A stretch of 64,000 nt of DNA from Paenibacillus sp. IHBB 10380. GTDB lineage: Bacteria; Bacillota; Bacilli; Paenibacillales; Paenibacillaceae. Position numbers and translations under genes: made by a program. The stretch's first letter is position 1. Each line of letters opens with the position of its first letter. Where the stretch lies: NCBI RefSeq assembly GCF_000949425.1, contig NZ_CP010976.1, positions 310,001-374,000 of the forward strand, read 5' to 3'. A model generated the notes under the pieces. It searched no databases, was not told the origin of the DNA, and was given only the letters and a program-made list of their open reading frames with translations. Below are positions 30,497 through 40,946 of the stretch, one piece after another.

Positions 30497-32334
30497 GCTT
30501 CGACCTCCATATCCTCAACAGAGACATTCTTTTTCTTGAAACTTGTCTCAACCATGGTTCTATACTTACCTTCTGAAGCCATCAACTCGTGGTGTGTGCC
30601 TGCTTCAACAACAGACCCCGCTTCCATATAATAAATTCGATCTGCATCTCGAATGGTGGATAATCTGTGGGCGATAACTACGGTAGTTCGACCATACATG
30701 AGTTCTTTGAGTGCTTGTTGGATAATCTCTTCATTATGGCTGTCAAGTGCTGCTGTGGGTTCATCGAGAAGCAACAGCTTCGGCTGCCGTACAAATGCTC
30801 TAGCAATGGATAAGCGTTGCCGTTCTCCTCCGGACAATGTAAGTCCTCGTTCACCGATGACAGTCTCGTATTGTAAAGGAGTTGTCATGATGAATTCGTG
30901 AATACCTGCGCTTTGTGCGGCTTGAATAATGTCATCATATATGGCATCTGGTTTTCCCCATGCGATATTCTCATATAGCGTACCGGAGAAAAGATACGAT
31001 TCTTGAGAAACGTAAGCGATGTTATTACGCCAGACACGAGGATGGATGCCGCTTAACGGTATATCGCCGCAGCTTATGCTACCTTCAAGGGGTTCATAAA
31101 CGGCAAGAAGTAAATTAAGGAGGGTGCTTTTGCCACTACCACTAGGTCCTGCAAATGCCGTCACCTTCCCAGGTTCGATCGTAAGTGAGACGTCAGTCAA
31201 CACTTGATCATCACCATAGCGGAATCCGACTCGCTCGAATGTGATAGAGTGTAAACCACTAACAACGTGATTGGTGGCTACAGACATCTCTTTGTGATCG
31301 TTATAAAGATCAGATTCATAGTCTATTCCCTCTTCTTTCAGATCGAGGACTTCAAACACACGTTTACCTTGTGCCAAGGAAGCTTGCATTTCAGTCCATA
31401 GGTTGGCAAGGCGAGATACGGGGTTCGTGATTTGCTCGAAACAGTAGAGGAATGCTGCGATAGCTCCTACATCAAGTTGACCATCAATGACGAGGTAACC
31501 ACCATAGGAGAGTACGTACAGCAAACCACCAAGTATAACGGCTAGGGGCATGTTATACCCCACCGCTTCTATGCGAGAGATAGGTAAATGAATTTTAAAA
31601 TATTGCTTCACTCGTTGTGCAAATTGATCACGAAGCTTGGGAGCAAGTGAGAAGGCTCGCACGACCTCAGCACCTTGTACGGTGTCTTGAATGAAAACTT
31701 GTTGTGCTGATTCTACTTGTTGTCTTTGCTCATGCATGGAGCGCAGACGAGAAGTGAAAGGTATCATGACTAGAGGTACTAAGGAGCAAATGATCAGAGT
31801 CCCCAAGGTTAATACATATTGGAGGGACAATAGGTACGTAAGGAGGAAGGTGAGTTGCATCAGATTGGTCAGCAACTCGATTGTTTTTTGATTGATACCT
31901 TGTTGGGCAACAACAGCAGAATCATTAATACGACTTATAAGATCGGCAGAATGATAACGGTCTAGATCCTTCATATGTACTTTTAATAACTTAGAGAGCA
32001 TAGAGGCTTGGAGTGTAGCAGTCGACTTAAATTCAAGTAACCCTGATAAATAAGTTCTGAGGAAGTTTGCGCAAGCATCCACGATAACGACCACGGCACC
32101 AAATATGAGACTTGACACCAATAATGGCATATCCTGATTTGTAGCGGCATTGATGATACGACGTAAAGACTCGGCCAAGGCCACAGTCGCAAGCGAGACG
32201 ACCGCGGCCAGGAGACACAATATAATATACCGACCCAAGTAAGGTTTACCTAGCCTGATTAATCGTTTCAACGTGCTAGAAGTAGCTGGTATGGCTGGGT
32301 TAGTTACAACCTCTTCTTTCATTGCTCCGCTCAA
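30493..32334 (-). CDS. ABC exporter half-transporter, first gene
   Basis: A 613-residue exporter with an N-terminal six-helix domain and an ATPase domain: Walker A AGPSGSGKST, signature LSGGERQRLSIARAF, Walker B LLLLDEPTAALD, switch His in VIAHRLST. The start is set at TTG 32334 because GGGAGGA ends 6 nt upstream; an in-frame TTG at 32349 and an ATG at 32322 are less well placed. Both partners keep a catalytic glutamate after Walker B, so this is not an asymmetric pair with one dead site. It probably works with the overlapping downstream half-transporter. Confidence 0.91.
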   Translation of the reverse strand: MSGAMKEEVVTNPAIPATSSTLKRLIRLGKPYLGRYIILCLLAAVVSLATVALAESLRRIINAATNQDMPLLVSSLIFGAVVVIVDACANFLRTYLSGLLEFKSTATLQASMLSKLLKVHMKDLDRYHSADLISRINDSAVVAQQGINQKTIELLTNLMQLTFLLTYLLSLQYVLTLGTLIICSLVPLVMIPFTSRLRSMHEQRQQVESAQQVFIQDTVQGAEVVRAFSLAPKLRDQFAQRVKQYFKIHLPISRIEAVGYNMPLAVILGGLLYVLSYGGYLVIDGQLDVGAIAAFLYCFEQITNPVSRLANLWTEMQASLAQGKRVFEVLDLKEEGIDYESDLYNDHKEMSVATNHVVSGLHSITFERVGFRYGDDQVLTDVSLTIEPGKVTAFAGPSGSGKSTLLNLLLAVYEPLEGSISCGDIPLSGIHPRVWRNNIAYVSQESYLFSGTLYENIAWGKPDAIYDDIIQAAQSAGIHEFIMTTPLQYETVIGERGLTLSGGERQRLSIARAFVRQPKLLLLDEPTAALDSHNEEIIQQALKELMYGRTTVVIAHRLSTIRDADRIYYMEAGSVVEAGTHHELMASEGKYRTMVETSFKKKNVSVEDMEVEA

Positions 32335-32384
32335 GTTACATCCTCCCAATGATCAATTAGATTCACTTCTATTTACGGGGCTAA

Positions 32385-33488
32385 TTAGTAATCTTCGTCC
32401 AGCATGACTCTAGTTGTTAAAGCTAGCAATTCCCGCAGTTTATCCACATCCAGATGGTAATACAGTCGATGGTCTTCCCTTTTCAGTTCAATTAGATTTA
32501 AGAAGAATAAGAAGTTGGCATGATAATTGACTGCGGCTGGCGTTATGCCGAGTTTTGTTGCTATTTCCTTTCCATAGTGAGGACGTTTTCGTAGAAGCAT
32601 TAAGAAGTCTAAGCGTCTTTTATCTGAGAATGCCTTTAAGAACAGTTCTGTCTTCTCTCGATCGGCAGCAGGGCCGAATACGCGATCGTTATGTATACCG
32701 AAAATAACCCATCCAATCCAAGAGGTTCCGGTATTAAAGGTTAGGTGGTGGTTACCTATTTGTGAAATGAAACTGATATGGAAGGTTGTGGGTATGTCAT
32801 AGATAGCTGGATCGATTTTGTTGATACCACGAATGAATCGCTCGGGATTGGTATGAAAAAGTTCTTTGTAGACTAGTGAAGCTTGTTCAGACTCTTTCCT
32901 AAATTGATCTCTCCAGAGAACAAAGGCATCATGGTAGAACTGGCGAATGAGTTGCATATACCGTAATTTCGTCTCTTCTGGATGGGCAAGACATTCGAGT
33001 AGTGGTTCATGTGCTTCCACAACCTCCGGTTGAGGTTTCGTTTTTTTTACGATCTCAGACAGCAAACGCAGGTCCTTTTTGACGTCCTCCCAATCCATGT
33101 CTTGTAGAAGCTCATCCATTTTATCGTAATACACACCGAACACCATTTGTGCTACTACCTTTTCTGCAGGAGTCTGCTCTAGACTCGTAATCCATTCTTC
33201 TGCAGACTGCGGTTCCACCGAGGAACCGATCGATTCATAGAAAGCGAAATCAAGTCCTTTATGTAAAAAGTGATATTGGAAAAAAAACTGAAGCTCCCGA
33301 AGCGTATGAGGTGACAATCGTGCCTGTGTCTCTTCATGAAAGGACAAAGCAAGTGGGTCCATCTCAAGTTTGTAATCCTCTGCTAGTGCGAGCATTTGCC
33401 CTTCACAAGCGATCATCCCCATGGAAACAATCATTTCTATAGCCTCGTTGTAGGCAAAACGGATATTTTTATTTAATAAGTCCTTCAT
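32385..33488 (-). CDS. ArsR-like winged-helix regulator
   Basis: A 367-residue protein whose C-terminal segment carries a winged helix (LDFLMLLRKRPHYGKEIATK, then LGITPAAVNYHANFLFFLNLIEL and a DHRLYYHLD wing) typical of ArsR-like regulators. The N-terminal 270 residues are an unrecognised, possibly ligand-sensing domain. I choose ATG 33488 because AAGGAGG lies 5-10 nt upstream, shortening the open frame by 11 codons. It precedes the two exporter genes on the same strand and likely controls them. An inverted repeat just upstream (33544-33567) is a candidate operator. Confidence 0.8.
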   Translation of the reverse strand: MKDLLNKNIRFAYNEAIEMIVSMGMIACEGQMLALAEDYKLEMDPLALSFHEETQARLSPHTLRELQFFFQYHFLHKGLDFAFYESIGSSVEPQSAEEWITSLEQTPAEKVVAQMVFGVYYDKMDELLQDMDWEDVKKDLRLLSEIVKKTKPQPEVVEAHEPLLECLAHPEETKLRYMQLIRQFYHDAFVLWRDQFRKESEQASLVYKELFHTNPERFIRGINKIDPAIYDIPTTFHISFISQIGNHHLTFNTGTSWIGWVIFGIHNDRVFGPAADREKTELFLKAFSDKRRLDFLMLLRKRPHYGKEIATKLGITPAAVNYHANFLFFLNLIELKREDHRLYYHLDVDKLRELLALTTRVMLDEDY

Positions 33489-33543
33489 GTTGTCCTCCTT
33501 GTAGTATTTTTTTATATTCATTAAATATTAAATGGAATAAACC

Positions 33544-33567
33544 AACATTTAATTATGACTTAATGTT
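33544..33567. promoter_or_regulatory. Candidate operator of ArsR-like regulator
   Basis: AACATTTAA and TTAATGTT form an inverted repeat about 55 bp upstream of the regulator start. The AT-rich dyad is typical of ArsR-family operators; assignment is by position only. Confidence 0.4.
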
Positions 33568-33754
33568 AAAGTAAACCATAATCTACTTTTTGTAAATATA
33601 AAAATTATGATGAAGGGTAGAAAGGGCTAACTATAGTTTCAAATGAGTTCTTTGTGTTAACAGAAAAAAACGTGAAATTTTTGGGGGTTTGCAAGGGTAA
33701 ATTTGGACAGTTTCAATTTCAGAGACTAATAGATCAATTAACAAAAATTAAAAA

Positions 33755-33783
33755 TTGACGGCTTGTTAAAAGCGTTATAGTAT
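33755..33783 (+). promoter_or_regulatory. SigA-type promoter of amylopullulanase
   Basis: TTGACG at 33755 and TAGTAT at 33778 are separated by 17 bp. Transcription would start inside the cre site that follows. Confidence 0.65.
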
Positions 33784-33786
33784 AAA

Positions 33787-33800
33787 TGAAAACGGTTTCA
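33787..33800 (+). promoter_or_regulatory. cre site (CcpA operator)
   Basis: TGAAAACGGTTTCA matches the Bacillus cre consensus TGWAANCGNTNWCA at every position. It overlaps the expected transcription start of the starch-degrading enzyme, the position from which CcpA represses. This predicts glucose repression of the gene. Confidence 0.85.
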
Positions 33801-33955
33801 CGAATTGGAATATGTTTCTGTTTTAGAATGATCTACAAGAGTGCTGACTATTATGAATGTAGTGGATTATCAATTGAAATTTTAAAAGGAGGGATATTAA
33901 TTTCTGCGCAATCGTTTGCATTTATTGAATCTCAATATGGAGGAGTGTTGCTCAA

Positions 33956-36900
33956 GTGAAGTCTGCTTATAGAAGGAAGAAAATGTTATCGATCTTTATG
34001 ACTCTTGTTCTTATTATTTCGAGTATCGGGTTATATCCCTTACAAGTAGGTGCATCTGACAATGATCCAACGTATTCAGTGGACAAAAAACAATTAAGTC
34101 TTGCTAAAGATACGGAAGTCACATTTAAGTACAATGCCATTGACAATAGTGTGATTGCTGACTATGTTCAGCCCGTAGATAATGTTAATGCTGTGCCAGC
34201 GGGGCACCTTCGAATCCATTACAACAGAACTGACGGAAACTATGTTGATGTTGGATTATGGTTGTGGGGAGATGTTGCAAAAGAATCAGGGGGGTGGCCA
34301 TCAGGAGCAACTCCTTTCCCGGTTGGACAGGTAGACAGTTATGGCGCTTTTGTGGATGTTCAGCTCAAAGACGCAGCGCAGAAGGTCGGCGCCATTGTTG
34401 TAAATCGTAAAGACGGGACCAAAGATGGTGGAGACAAGCAAATGAAGATGACGACGCCTGAGAGTAATGAAGTGTGGATCAAAGAAGGTTCAGATCAAGT
34501 AACTACGTATGAACCAATTAATATTCCGGCAAACACGGTTCGTGTACATTATCAAAGAACGGATAATAACTATAGCTCCTATGGGATTTGGAACTGGGAG
34601 GATGTAGCAACACCTACGGACGATTGGCCATCAGGTGCGACCCCTTTCCCGGCTGACCAAGTAGATAAATATGGGGCCTATGTTGATATCCCCCTCAAAG
34701 AAAATGCGAAGAAAATGAGCTTCTTTGTTGTGAATCGCACCTTAGGTGATGCAGATAAAGAGGTTAACAGAAATTTTAATCTTTTAGATAAATACAATCA
34801 GTTGTGGATTAAACAAGGAGACAATAACGTATACGTTTCTCCTTTCGGGGAAGTGTCTACCAGTCTTTTGTCCGCAGAAATATTAACAGAAAGTAAAATT
34901 GTTTTAGGTTTTACGATGACCGAAGGTCTGGAAGCAGAAGCATTAAAAAGTGAGCTAACCATTACAGACAAAAACGGTGATGCCGTAACGATCAATAGTG
35001 TTAAAATAACCAGTCCAACAGCGATTGAAGTGACTACAACACCGTTTCTAGTGGAGAATGCCCCGTTAAGTGTCACCTATTCGGGAAGGAGCGTATCCGC
35101 TCTCACAGGCTGGAGAATGATCGACGAAATGTACAACTACGAGGGTGATGACCTCGGAGCAACTTATAAGGCCGGGAATGTAACGTTCAAACTTTGGGCA
35201 CCTAAGGCAAGCTCTGTTATTGCGAAGGTATATGACAAAGTCGATTCTACGAAGCTCATTGGCAGCGTTAACTTAACAAAAGAAGACAAGGGTGTATGGT
35301 CTGCTGTGGTTGCCCCGGGGGAGCTGGAAGGTGCCAGTGTTACAGACCTTAAAGGTTATTTCTATCAGTATGAAGTAACGAATAACGGTGAAACCAAACA
35401 AGTGCTTGATCCTTACGCCAAATCGATGGCTGCATTTACAGTCGATACTAAAGGTGACGTTGGCTCTGATGGAGACGATGTAGGAAAAGCAGCTATCGTG
35501 GACTTGAGCGGAACGAATCCCACGGGTTTTGACTTTGCTAATATTAACGGATATGAAAAAAGAGAAGATGCAATCATATGGGAGATCCATGTTAGAGATT
35601 TCACATCGGATCCATCTATTAAAGACGACTTGAACAATGCAACATGGGGATCCTATGATGCCTTCAAAAGTAAGCTGGGCTATATCAAATCTCTTGGTGT
35701 TACTCATGTTCAATTGCTTCCTGTAATGGCCTGGTATTTTGGGGATGAAACGAAAATGAACGAAAGAGAACTTGAATATTCAGCTCAAGACAATGAATAC
35801 AACTGGGGATACGACCCACATAACTATTTCACGCCGGATGGTGCTTACTCTGAAAATCCAGCAGATCCGGAGCTCAGAATCAAAGAATTAAAGGCTATGA
35901 TTGATGCCATTCATGATGCCGGCATGGGGGTAGTCTTGGATGTTGTATATACACATATGGCTAAAACAGGTTTATTGAATGATATCGTTCCTAACTACTA
36001 TGCATTTCAAGATGCAAATGGGAATTTCATAGGAGGTTTTGGAAACAATCTAGCTACAAACCATAAGATGGCTGAGAAATTAATGGTAGACTCCGTTAAA
36101 TACTGGTTTGACGAATACAAAATTGATGGAATGCGCTGGGACATGATGGGAGATGCAACCTATGATTCTGTTCAGAAGGCTTATGATGCAGCAGCTATAA
36201 TCAATCCTAACGCTTTATTCATAGGTGAAGGTTGGAGAACCTTTGGTGGAGCCGCGGCTGATCCTTCGTTAGCAGGTAAAGGGGCAGATCAGGACTGGAT
36301 GGATAAAACAGACAGTGTGGGCGTGTTCTCCGATGAGATAAGAAATGAATTAAAATCCGGATTTGGTAATGAAGGAGAGCCGAGATTTATTACGGGTGGC
36401 GCGCGCGACATCAACGTGATCCTCAATAATATCAAAGCGCAGCCAAGCAATACGGCTGATGATGACCCGGGTGACATGGTCCAGTATATCGAAGCCCATG
36501 ACAACCTGCCGTTATATGATATTATTGCTCAGTCGATTAAGAAAGATCCTTCCATAGCAGCAAATGATCTGGAGATCCATAAGCGGATACGACTTGGAAA
36601 TCTGTTAATGCTGACTTCCCAAGGGACCGCCTTTCTCCATGCAGGACAGGAATATGGCCGAACCAAGCAGTGGAAAGCAGCAGGAAAGCCGGAACAGAAA
36701 TATCATGAATCAGCAGATGAGACAGGTGATGTGTTTGGATATTTCGTACATGACTCCTATGACTCTTCCGATGCAATTAACAAGTTTGATTGGGAGAAAG
36801 CAACGAACGAAATGCAATATCCTGTAAACAATACAACCAGAGAATATACAGCAGGGTTGATAGCATTAAGAAAATCGACGGATGCGTTTAGACTAGGTGA

Positions 36901-38335
36901 TAAGTCGCTAGTAGACTCTAATATCACTTTGATCTCAGCGCCAGAGGTTCAATCGAGCGATCTCATTATCGGTTACAAGAACAAAGCAACAGATGGAACC
37001 GGTCATTATTATGTATTTGTGAATGCTGACAGCACGGAGAGAACCATGACGTTTGATGAAGATTTAACAACAGGTAAGGTTCTAGTAGATAACGATGAAG
37101 CAGGGCTCAATGAGGTTTCTGCGAAATCTGGATTTGTACTTACGGCGGATTCTATTATTCTTGACCCTTTAACTGCAGTTATTATTAAACAAAATACTGC
37201 AGCAGCAATTGTTAGATCGTTAGAACCCGACAAAACCAACTACGCTCTAGAAGTAGGTAAAAGTCATCAAACAGCCTTAAATGCGAAATACGATGATGGC
37301 AGCCAGAGAACGGTAACGAATCAAGCTACGTACGTTTCAAGTGACATGCAAGTGGCTACCGTGACGGCAAAAGGCTTAGTAAAGGCAGTCGCTAAAGGTA
37401 CTGCAACGATTAAAGTCACTTATGGCGGCAAGACAACAAATATAACGGTTACCGTTACGACGGAACCAGTTAACGACAAGCGTTACGTCCAATTCAATTA
37501 CATCCGCCCAGATAAGGATTACAAAGATTGGAATCTTTGGGTATGGAACACGGGTGTGAAGAATGACCAGATTGATTTTGAAAAGGTAGAGAACGGTGTG
37601 GCGTCTGTGATGATGATTGAAATTGGACCTCAAGCGACGGGCGTCGGATTTGTTCTTCGTAAAGGTACAGATTGGAACACTGCTAAACAGGATTTTCCGG
37701 ATGATCGCCTCATTTCGGTGACACCTGGAGATACGTTTACCAAAGTTAAAGTGACGAGTATGGTTAAAGAACTTGATATTTTACCAAGCATTAGGGGACC
37801 TGTTCTGAAGGATGGTAACATGACGTTTATGTACAGAGACGATGTTCTTTTCCAAAGCGGTCAAATGCCTACAATCACAGGTGTGAAAGTTAAAGTCAAC
37901 GGGATGGAACAACTGATGATTTACGATCCAGCTAAGGAATGGTTCAGTTATACGTTGACTAACGTGAAGAGTGGAACTTATGAGTACACTTTCTTGGTGA
38001 CGAAGGATGGAAACACGACCGAAGTGACGGATCCACACAATACAATCAACGGAAAATCGGTTGTCGAATACTTCATACCTGTGGTGACGATCAAATCGAA
38101 CGTTAATCCCTCGTCGATCACATCTAACGAAAATGCGGTACTGACACTGAATGTTTCATCAGATCAATCGACGACTTACAAGGAAGCTTATATGAATCTT
38201 ACGGCATTGGGCGGACCTTCGAAAGTGAAGATCGACACGGATCTTATGGAACAGACTCTTGCAGTGAAGGATTCGATTGCTACTGGATTGAAGAACATTC
38301 CAGTGGTGATTTCAGAGGTCTTATCGACAAGTTAG
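33956..38335 (+). CDS. Amylopullulanase, pullulanase part (split gene)
   Basis: A secreted 1459-residue starch-degrading protein from GTG 33956 behind GGAGGAG. A signal peptide (residues 1-34, cut near VGA-SDN) is followed by two CBM41-like starch-binding modules (LRIHYNRTDGNY near 84, VRVHYQRTDNNY near 194), an N2-type domain, CBM48 (near 400) and a GH13 pullulanase domain. Its catalytic residues are Asp in GMRWDMMG (near 725), Glu in FIGEGW (near 755) and Asp in EAHDNLP (near 845). Then come a Big_2 domain (about 1083-1165), a third CBM41 (near 1174) and Ig-like domains. The frame then breaks at about 38302-38316 and stops at 38335, cutting the protein from the alpha-amylase and S-layer domains encoded just downstream. 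The pullulanase half could still be secreted but without its surface anchor. Confidence 0.92.
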   Translation: MKSAYRRKKMLSIFMTLVLIISSIGLYPLQVGASDNDPTYSVDKKQLSLAKDTEVTFKYNAIDNSVIADYVQPVDNVNAVPAGHLRIHYNRTDGNYVDVGLWLWGDVAKESGGWPSGATPFPVGQVDSYGAFVDVQLKDAAQKVGAIVVNRKDGTKDGGDKQMKMTTPESNEVWIKEGSDQVTTYEPINIPANTVRVHYQRTDNNYSSYGIWNWEDVATPTDDWPSGATPFPADQVDKYGAYVDIPLKENAKKMSFFVVNRTLGDADKEVNRNFNLLDKYNQLWIKQGDNNVYVSPFGEVSTSLLSAEILTESKIVLGFTMTEGLEAEALKSELTITDKNGDAVTINSVKITSPTAIEVTTTPFLVENAPLSVTYSGRSVSALTGWRMIDEMYNYEGDDLGATYKAGNVTFKLWAPKASSVIAKVYDKVDSTKLIGSVNLTKEDKGVWSAVVAPGELEGASVTDLKGYFYQYEVTNNGETKQVLDPYAKSMAAFTVDTKGDVGSDGDDVGKAAIVDLSGTNPTGFDFANINGYEKREDAIIWEIHVRDFTSDPSIKDDLNNATWGSYDAFKSKLGYIKSLGVTHVQLLPVMAWYFGDETKMNERELEYSAQDNEYNWGYDPHNYFTPDGAYSENPADPELRIKELKAMIDAIHDAGMGVVLDVVYTHMAKTGLLNDIVPNYYAFQDANGNFIGGFGNNLATNHKMAEKLMVDSVKYWFDEYKIDGMRWDMMGDATYDSVQKAYDAAAIINPNALFIGEGWRTFGGAAADPSLAGKGADQDWMDKTDSVGVFSDEIRNELKSGFGNEGEPRFITGGARDINVILNNIKAQPSNTADDDPGDMVQYIEAHDNLPLYDIIAQSIKKDPSIAANDLEIHKRIRLGNLLMLTSQGTAFLHAGQEYGRTKQWKAAGKPEQKYHESADETGDVFGYFVHDSYDSSDAINKFDWEKATNEMQYPVNNTTREYTAGLIALRKSTDAFRLGDKSLVDSNITLISAPEVQSSDLIIGYKNKATDGTGHYYVFVNADSTERTMTFDEDLTTGKVLVDNDEAGLNEVSAKSGFVLTADSIILDPLTAVIIKQNTAAAIVRSLEPDKTNYALEVGKSHQTALNAKYDDGSQRTVTNQATYVSSDMQVATVTAKGLVKAVAKGTATIKVTYGGKTTNITVTVTTEPVNDKRYVQFNYIRPDKDYKDWNLWVWNTGVKNDQIDFEKVENGVASVMMIEIGPQATGVGFVLRKGTDWNTAKQDFPDDRLISVTPGDTFTKVKVTSMVKELDILPSIRGPVLKDGNMTFMYRDDVLFQSGQMPTITGVKVKVNGMEQLMIYDPAKEWFSYTLTNVKSGTYEYTFLVTKDGNTTEVTDPHNTINGKSVVEYFIPVVTIKSNVNPSSITSNENAVLTLNVSSDQSTTYKEAYMNLTALGGPSKVKIDTDLMEQTLAVKDSIATGLKNIPVVISEVLSTS
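38302..38316 (+). repeat. Junction of amylopullulanase deletion/frameshift
   Basis: AGTGGTGATTTCAGA is read upstream as the end of an Ig-like domain (IPVVIS) and, one frame over, as SGDFRG, the opening of a GH13 amylase domain. The expected linker and first part of the amylase domain between these two elements are missing, so the same 15 bp probably once occurred twice and recombined into one. Confidence 0.6.
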
Positions 38336-38340
38336 ATTAC

Positions 38341-40824
38341 ATGCAGCAGTTGGGCATAAATACATTGTGGATTACACCGATTGTTGACAACATCGATTTC
38401 AACAAAGGTCTTGATTTCAACAGTAAACAGTATGGTTATCATGGTTATTGGGCCAAGGATTTCACGAAGATCGATGAGCATCTTGGCGATCTAGAAACGT
38501 TCAAAGAGTTAATCGATAAGGCCCATGATAAAGGCATTAAAATTATGGTAGACGTTGTTTTAAATCACACGGGATATGGTCTTAAACCAGGGGACACTAG
38601 CCCTGACATCACGCAGGAAGACAAGGACCGTTTCGCCAATATGCTGAGAACAGACGGGATCTCCGCAGATGAAGATCCGATAAAGGGGGAATTAGCCCAA
38701 CTTCCTGATTTCATCACAGAGGATGTTGACGTTCGAGAACAACTGATGGATTGGCAGGCGGGTTGGCTGGAACGTGCTACAACAAATCGCGGGGATACGA
38801 TTGATTATTTCCGTGTAGACACCGTAAAACATGTTGAAGACACGACATGGAAAGCATTCAAGAATAGATTGACTGCCATTGACCCGGATTTCAAAATGAT
38901 CGGCGAATACTATGGTGCAACTGTAGATAGTGAAGGAGGTATGCTCCAAAGCGGTCAAATGGATAGTCTTCTTGACTTCAGTTTCAATGAGAATGCAAGA
39001 GATTTCGTGAATGGAAATATTGCATCAGTTGAAGCTTATCTGGCTGACCGTGAAGCGAAGATGGATAACACAAGAACGATGGGACAGTTCCTGAGCAGCC
39101 ATGATGAGAATGGGTTCCTGTCCGATTACGTAGCAGGAGATAAAGGGAAACTAAAAATCGCAGCAGCGCTACAAATAACTTCCAAAGGACAGCCAGTCAT
39201 TTACTACGGAGAAGAATTAGGGCGTTCTGGAAAAAATGCAGGCGACATGAGTAAGGGAGAATTCAGCGAAAACCGTGCGGATATGCCGTGGGATCAGTTA
39301 GAAACGGAAAAGCCACTGCATGATCATTATCAGAAGTTGCTGAATATCCGAGCTAAGTATTCCAAAGTGTTCTCTAAAGGAATACGGACATCACTTGCTG
39401 CATCGAATGAAGAAGGATATCTGGCATTCAACAAAAATTATGAAAATAAGGATATCGTCACAGTCATTAATACGACAATAGCGGCTAAAAACATTACGAT
39501 GAGTGTACCTTTTGTGGCGGGAAGCCAATTGAAGGATGAGTATAGTGGAGCAGTCTACAACGTAACGAACAATCAAAAAGTAAGCTTTAGTCTTCCAGGT
39601 ATGAATGAAGGTGGAACCGTCATTCTTGCAGTTACTCCACCCGTTGATGAGGGGAATGGTAACGGAAATGGAACGGGTGGCAGTAGTGTCACTGACAGCG
39701 GTAACAGCAATCATGCTATCCAAAAGATCGTTAATGAAGAATCTCTGAAAAGTGGTAGGGAGATCATATCCATTAACCTCGGAGAAAAGGAGAATGGTGT
39801 TCTGCTTCCGTTGAGAACAGCGGAGCTTGTGGGATCGAAGTCGATTGAAATCAATAAAGGCGATTTCACGATTGTGTTTCCTTCTTCGTTACTGAAAGCT
39901 ATTCAGCAATCGATTCCGGCTGGGCAGACTGAAGGCGCGCTCATCTCCTTTAAGATGGATGAAGTGCAACAATCTATAGCAGAATCTCTTCTTGGGAAAT
40001 CAGATAGCTCGACAACGAAGTTGAAGTTGGCGAGTAAGATGTTCAATTTCAGTCTGTCAGTACAAACGAAGGATGGAAAAGAAGTGAAGATAGACCGTTT
40101 CCTAACACCTATTACTTTAGTCTTCAACGTTGACCCTGCGGCGGATAAAATGCTTCTTGGTGTGTATTTTGTTGGGGACGATGGGAAATTGGAATACGTT
40201 GATGGTTACTGGGACAACGGCAAGCTTAAAGCGGACGTTTATCGTTTCAGCAAGTATGCAGTATTAGAATACAACAAATCATTTACTGATTTGGAAGGTC
40301 ACTGGGCGCAAGCTGCTGTGAAGGAGCTCGCGGCCAAACATGTGGTAGAAGGCACGACCGATAGTACATTTAGTCCCGAGCAACGGTTGACCCGTGCTCA
40401 GTTCGCAACGATGCTCGTTCGCGCTTTGAACCTAAAGGATGCAAGTACTGGTACTGTATCCTTTAAAGACGTCGATCGTAGCGCTTGGTATGCTTCCGCA
40501 GTTTCCGCTGCCCACCATAACGGCTTGGTGAATGGCAAGAATAAGTTCACATTTGCACCTCAAGAAACCATCACACGCGAAGAAATGGCTGCGATGATCG
40601 TACGTGCCTATAAGTTAAGAAACGCAGCATCAGCGGTACCGATGGGTTCGAGACCTGTGTTCATCGACGAACAGCAGATTAGCTCATGGGCTGTTGAAGA
40701 AATTCAAGCAGTCAGATCACTTGGATTGATGAATGGACAAAGCAAGAATAGATTCGTTCCTAAAGCGGACGCGAACCGTGCGGAAAGTGCGCAAGCCATA
40801 GTGAACTTATGCAACAAAATGTAG
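38341..40824 (+). pseudogene. Amylopullulanase, alpha-amylase and SLH part (split gene)
   Basis: This is the 3' portion of the same gene, in a different frame; coding similarity in this frame already begins at about 38302. It encodes a GH13 alpha-amylase domain lacking its first strand region: VMVDVVLNHTGYG, nucleophile in YFRVDTVKHV, acid Glu in MIGEYYG and Asp in LSSHDENGF are all present. A domain of unknown type follows, then three SLH modules (near 40280, 40460 and 40660) that bind cell-wall polymer. There is no ribosome-binding site or signal peptide before the first ATG (38341), so this part is probably not made as a working protein. Sequencing or assembly error at the junction is the main alternative. 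Confidence 0.85.
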
Positions 40825-40832
40825 TAAAACAA

Positions 40833-40880
40833 GGCCAAGAACCTCCCATGTTTCATTCAAGTGGGGGAGGTTCTAATGGC
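40833..40880 (+). terminator. Stem-loop after amylopullulanase gene
   Basis: AGAACCTCCC (40838-40847) and GGGAGGTTCT (40865-40874) pair perfectly. The following T-tract is poor, but position and stem strength fit transcription termination. Confidence 0.6.
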
Positions 40881-40946
40881 TGAATTTCAGAGTATTTAGT
40901 AAGCTTGGCCTCAACATGTTACAATAGCATATAAAGGAGTGATCAC

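Larger units (their letters stand above)
33489..33955. other. Divergent intergenic region
   Basis: 467 bp separate the ArsR-like gene (left) from the amylopullulanase gene (right). The region contains the candidate ArsR operator, the amylopullulanase promoter with its cre site, and a long leader of about 170 nt before the GTG start. No further gene is seen. Confidence 0.7.

Noticed and set aside
36639..36827. Alternative-frame ORFs inside the amylopullulanase gene
   Set aside because: The main frame carries intact GH13 motifs across this stretch; alternatives show no family resemblance.
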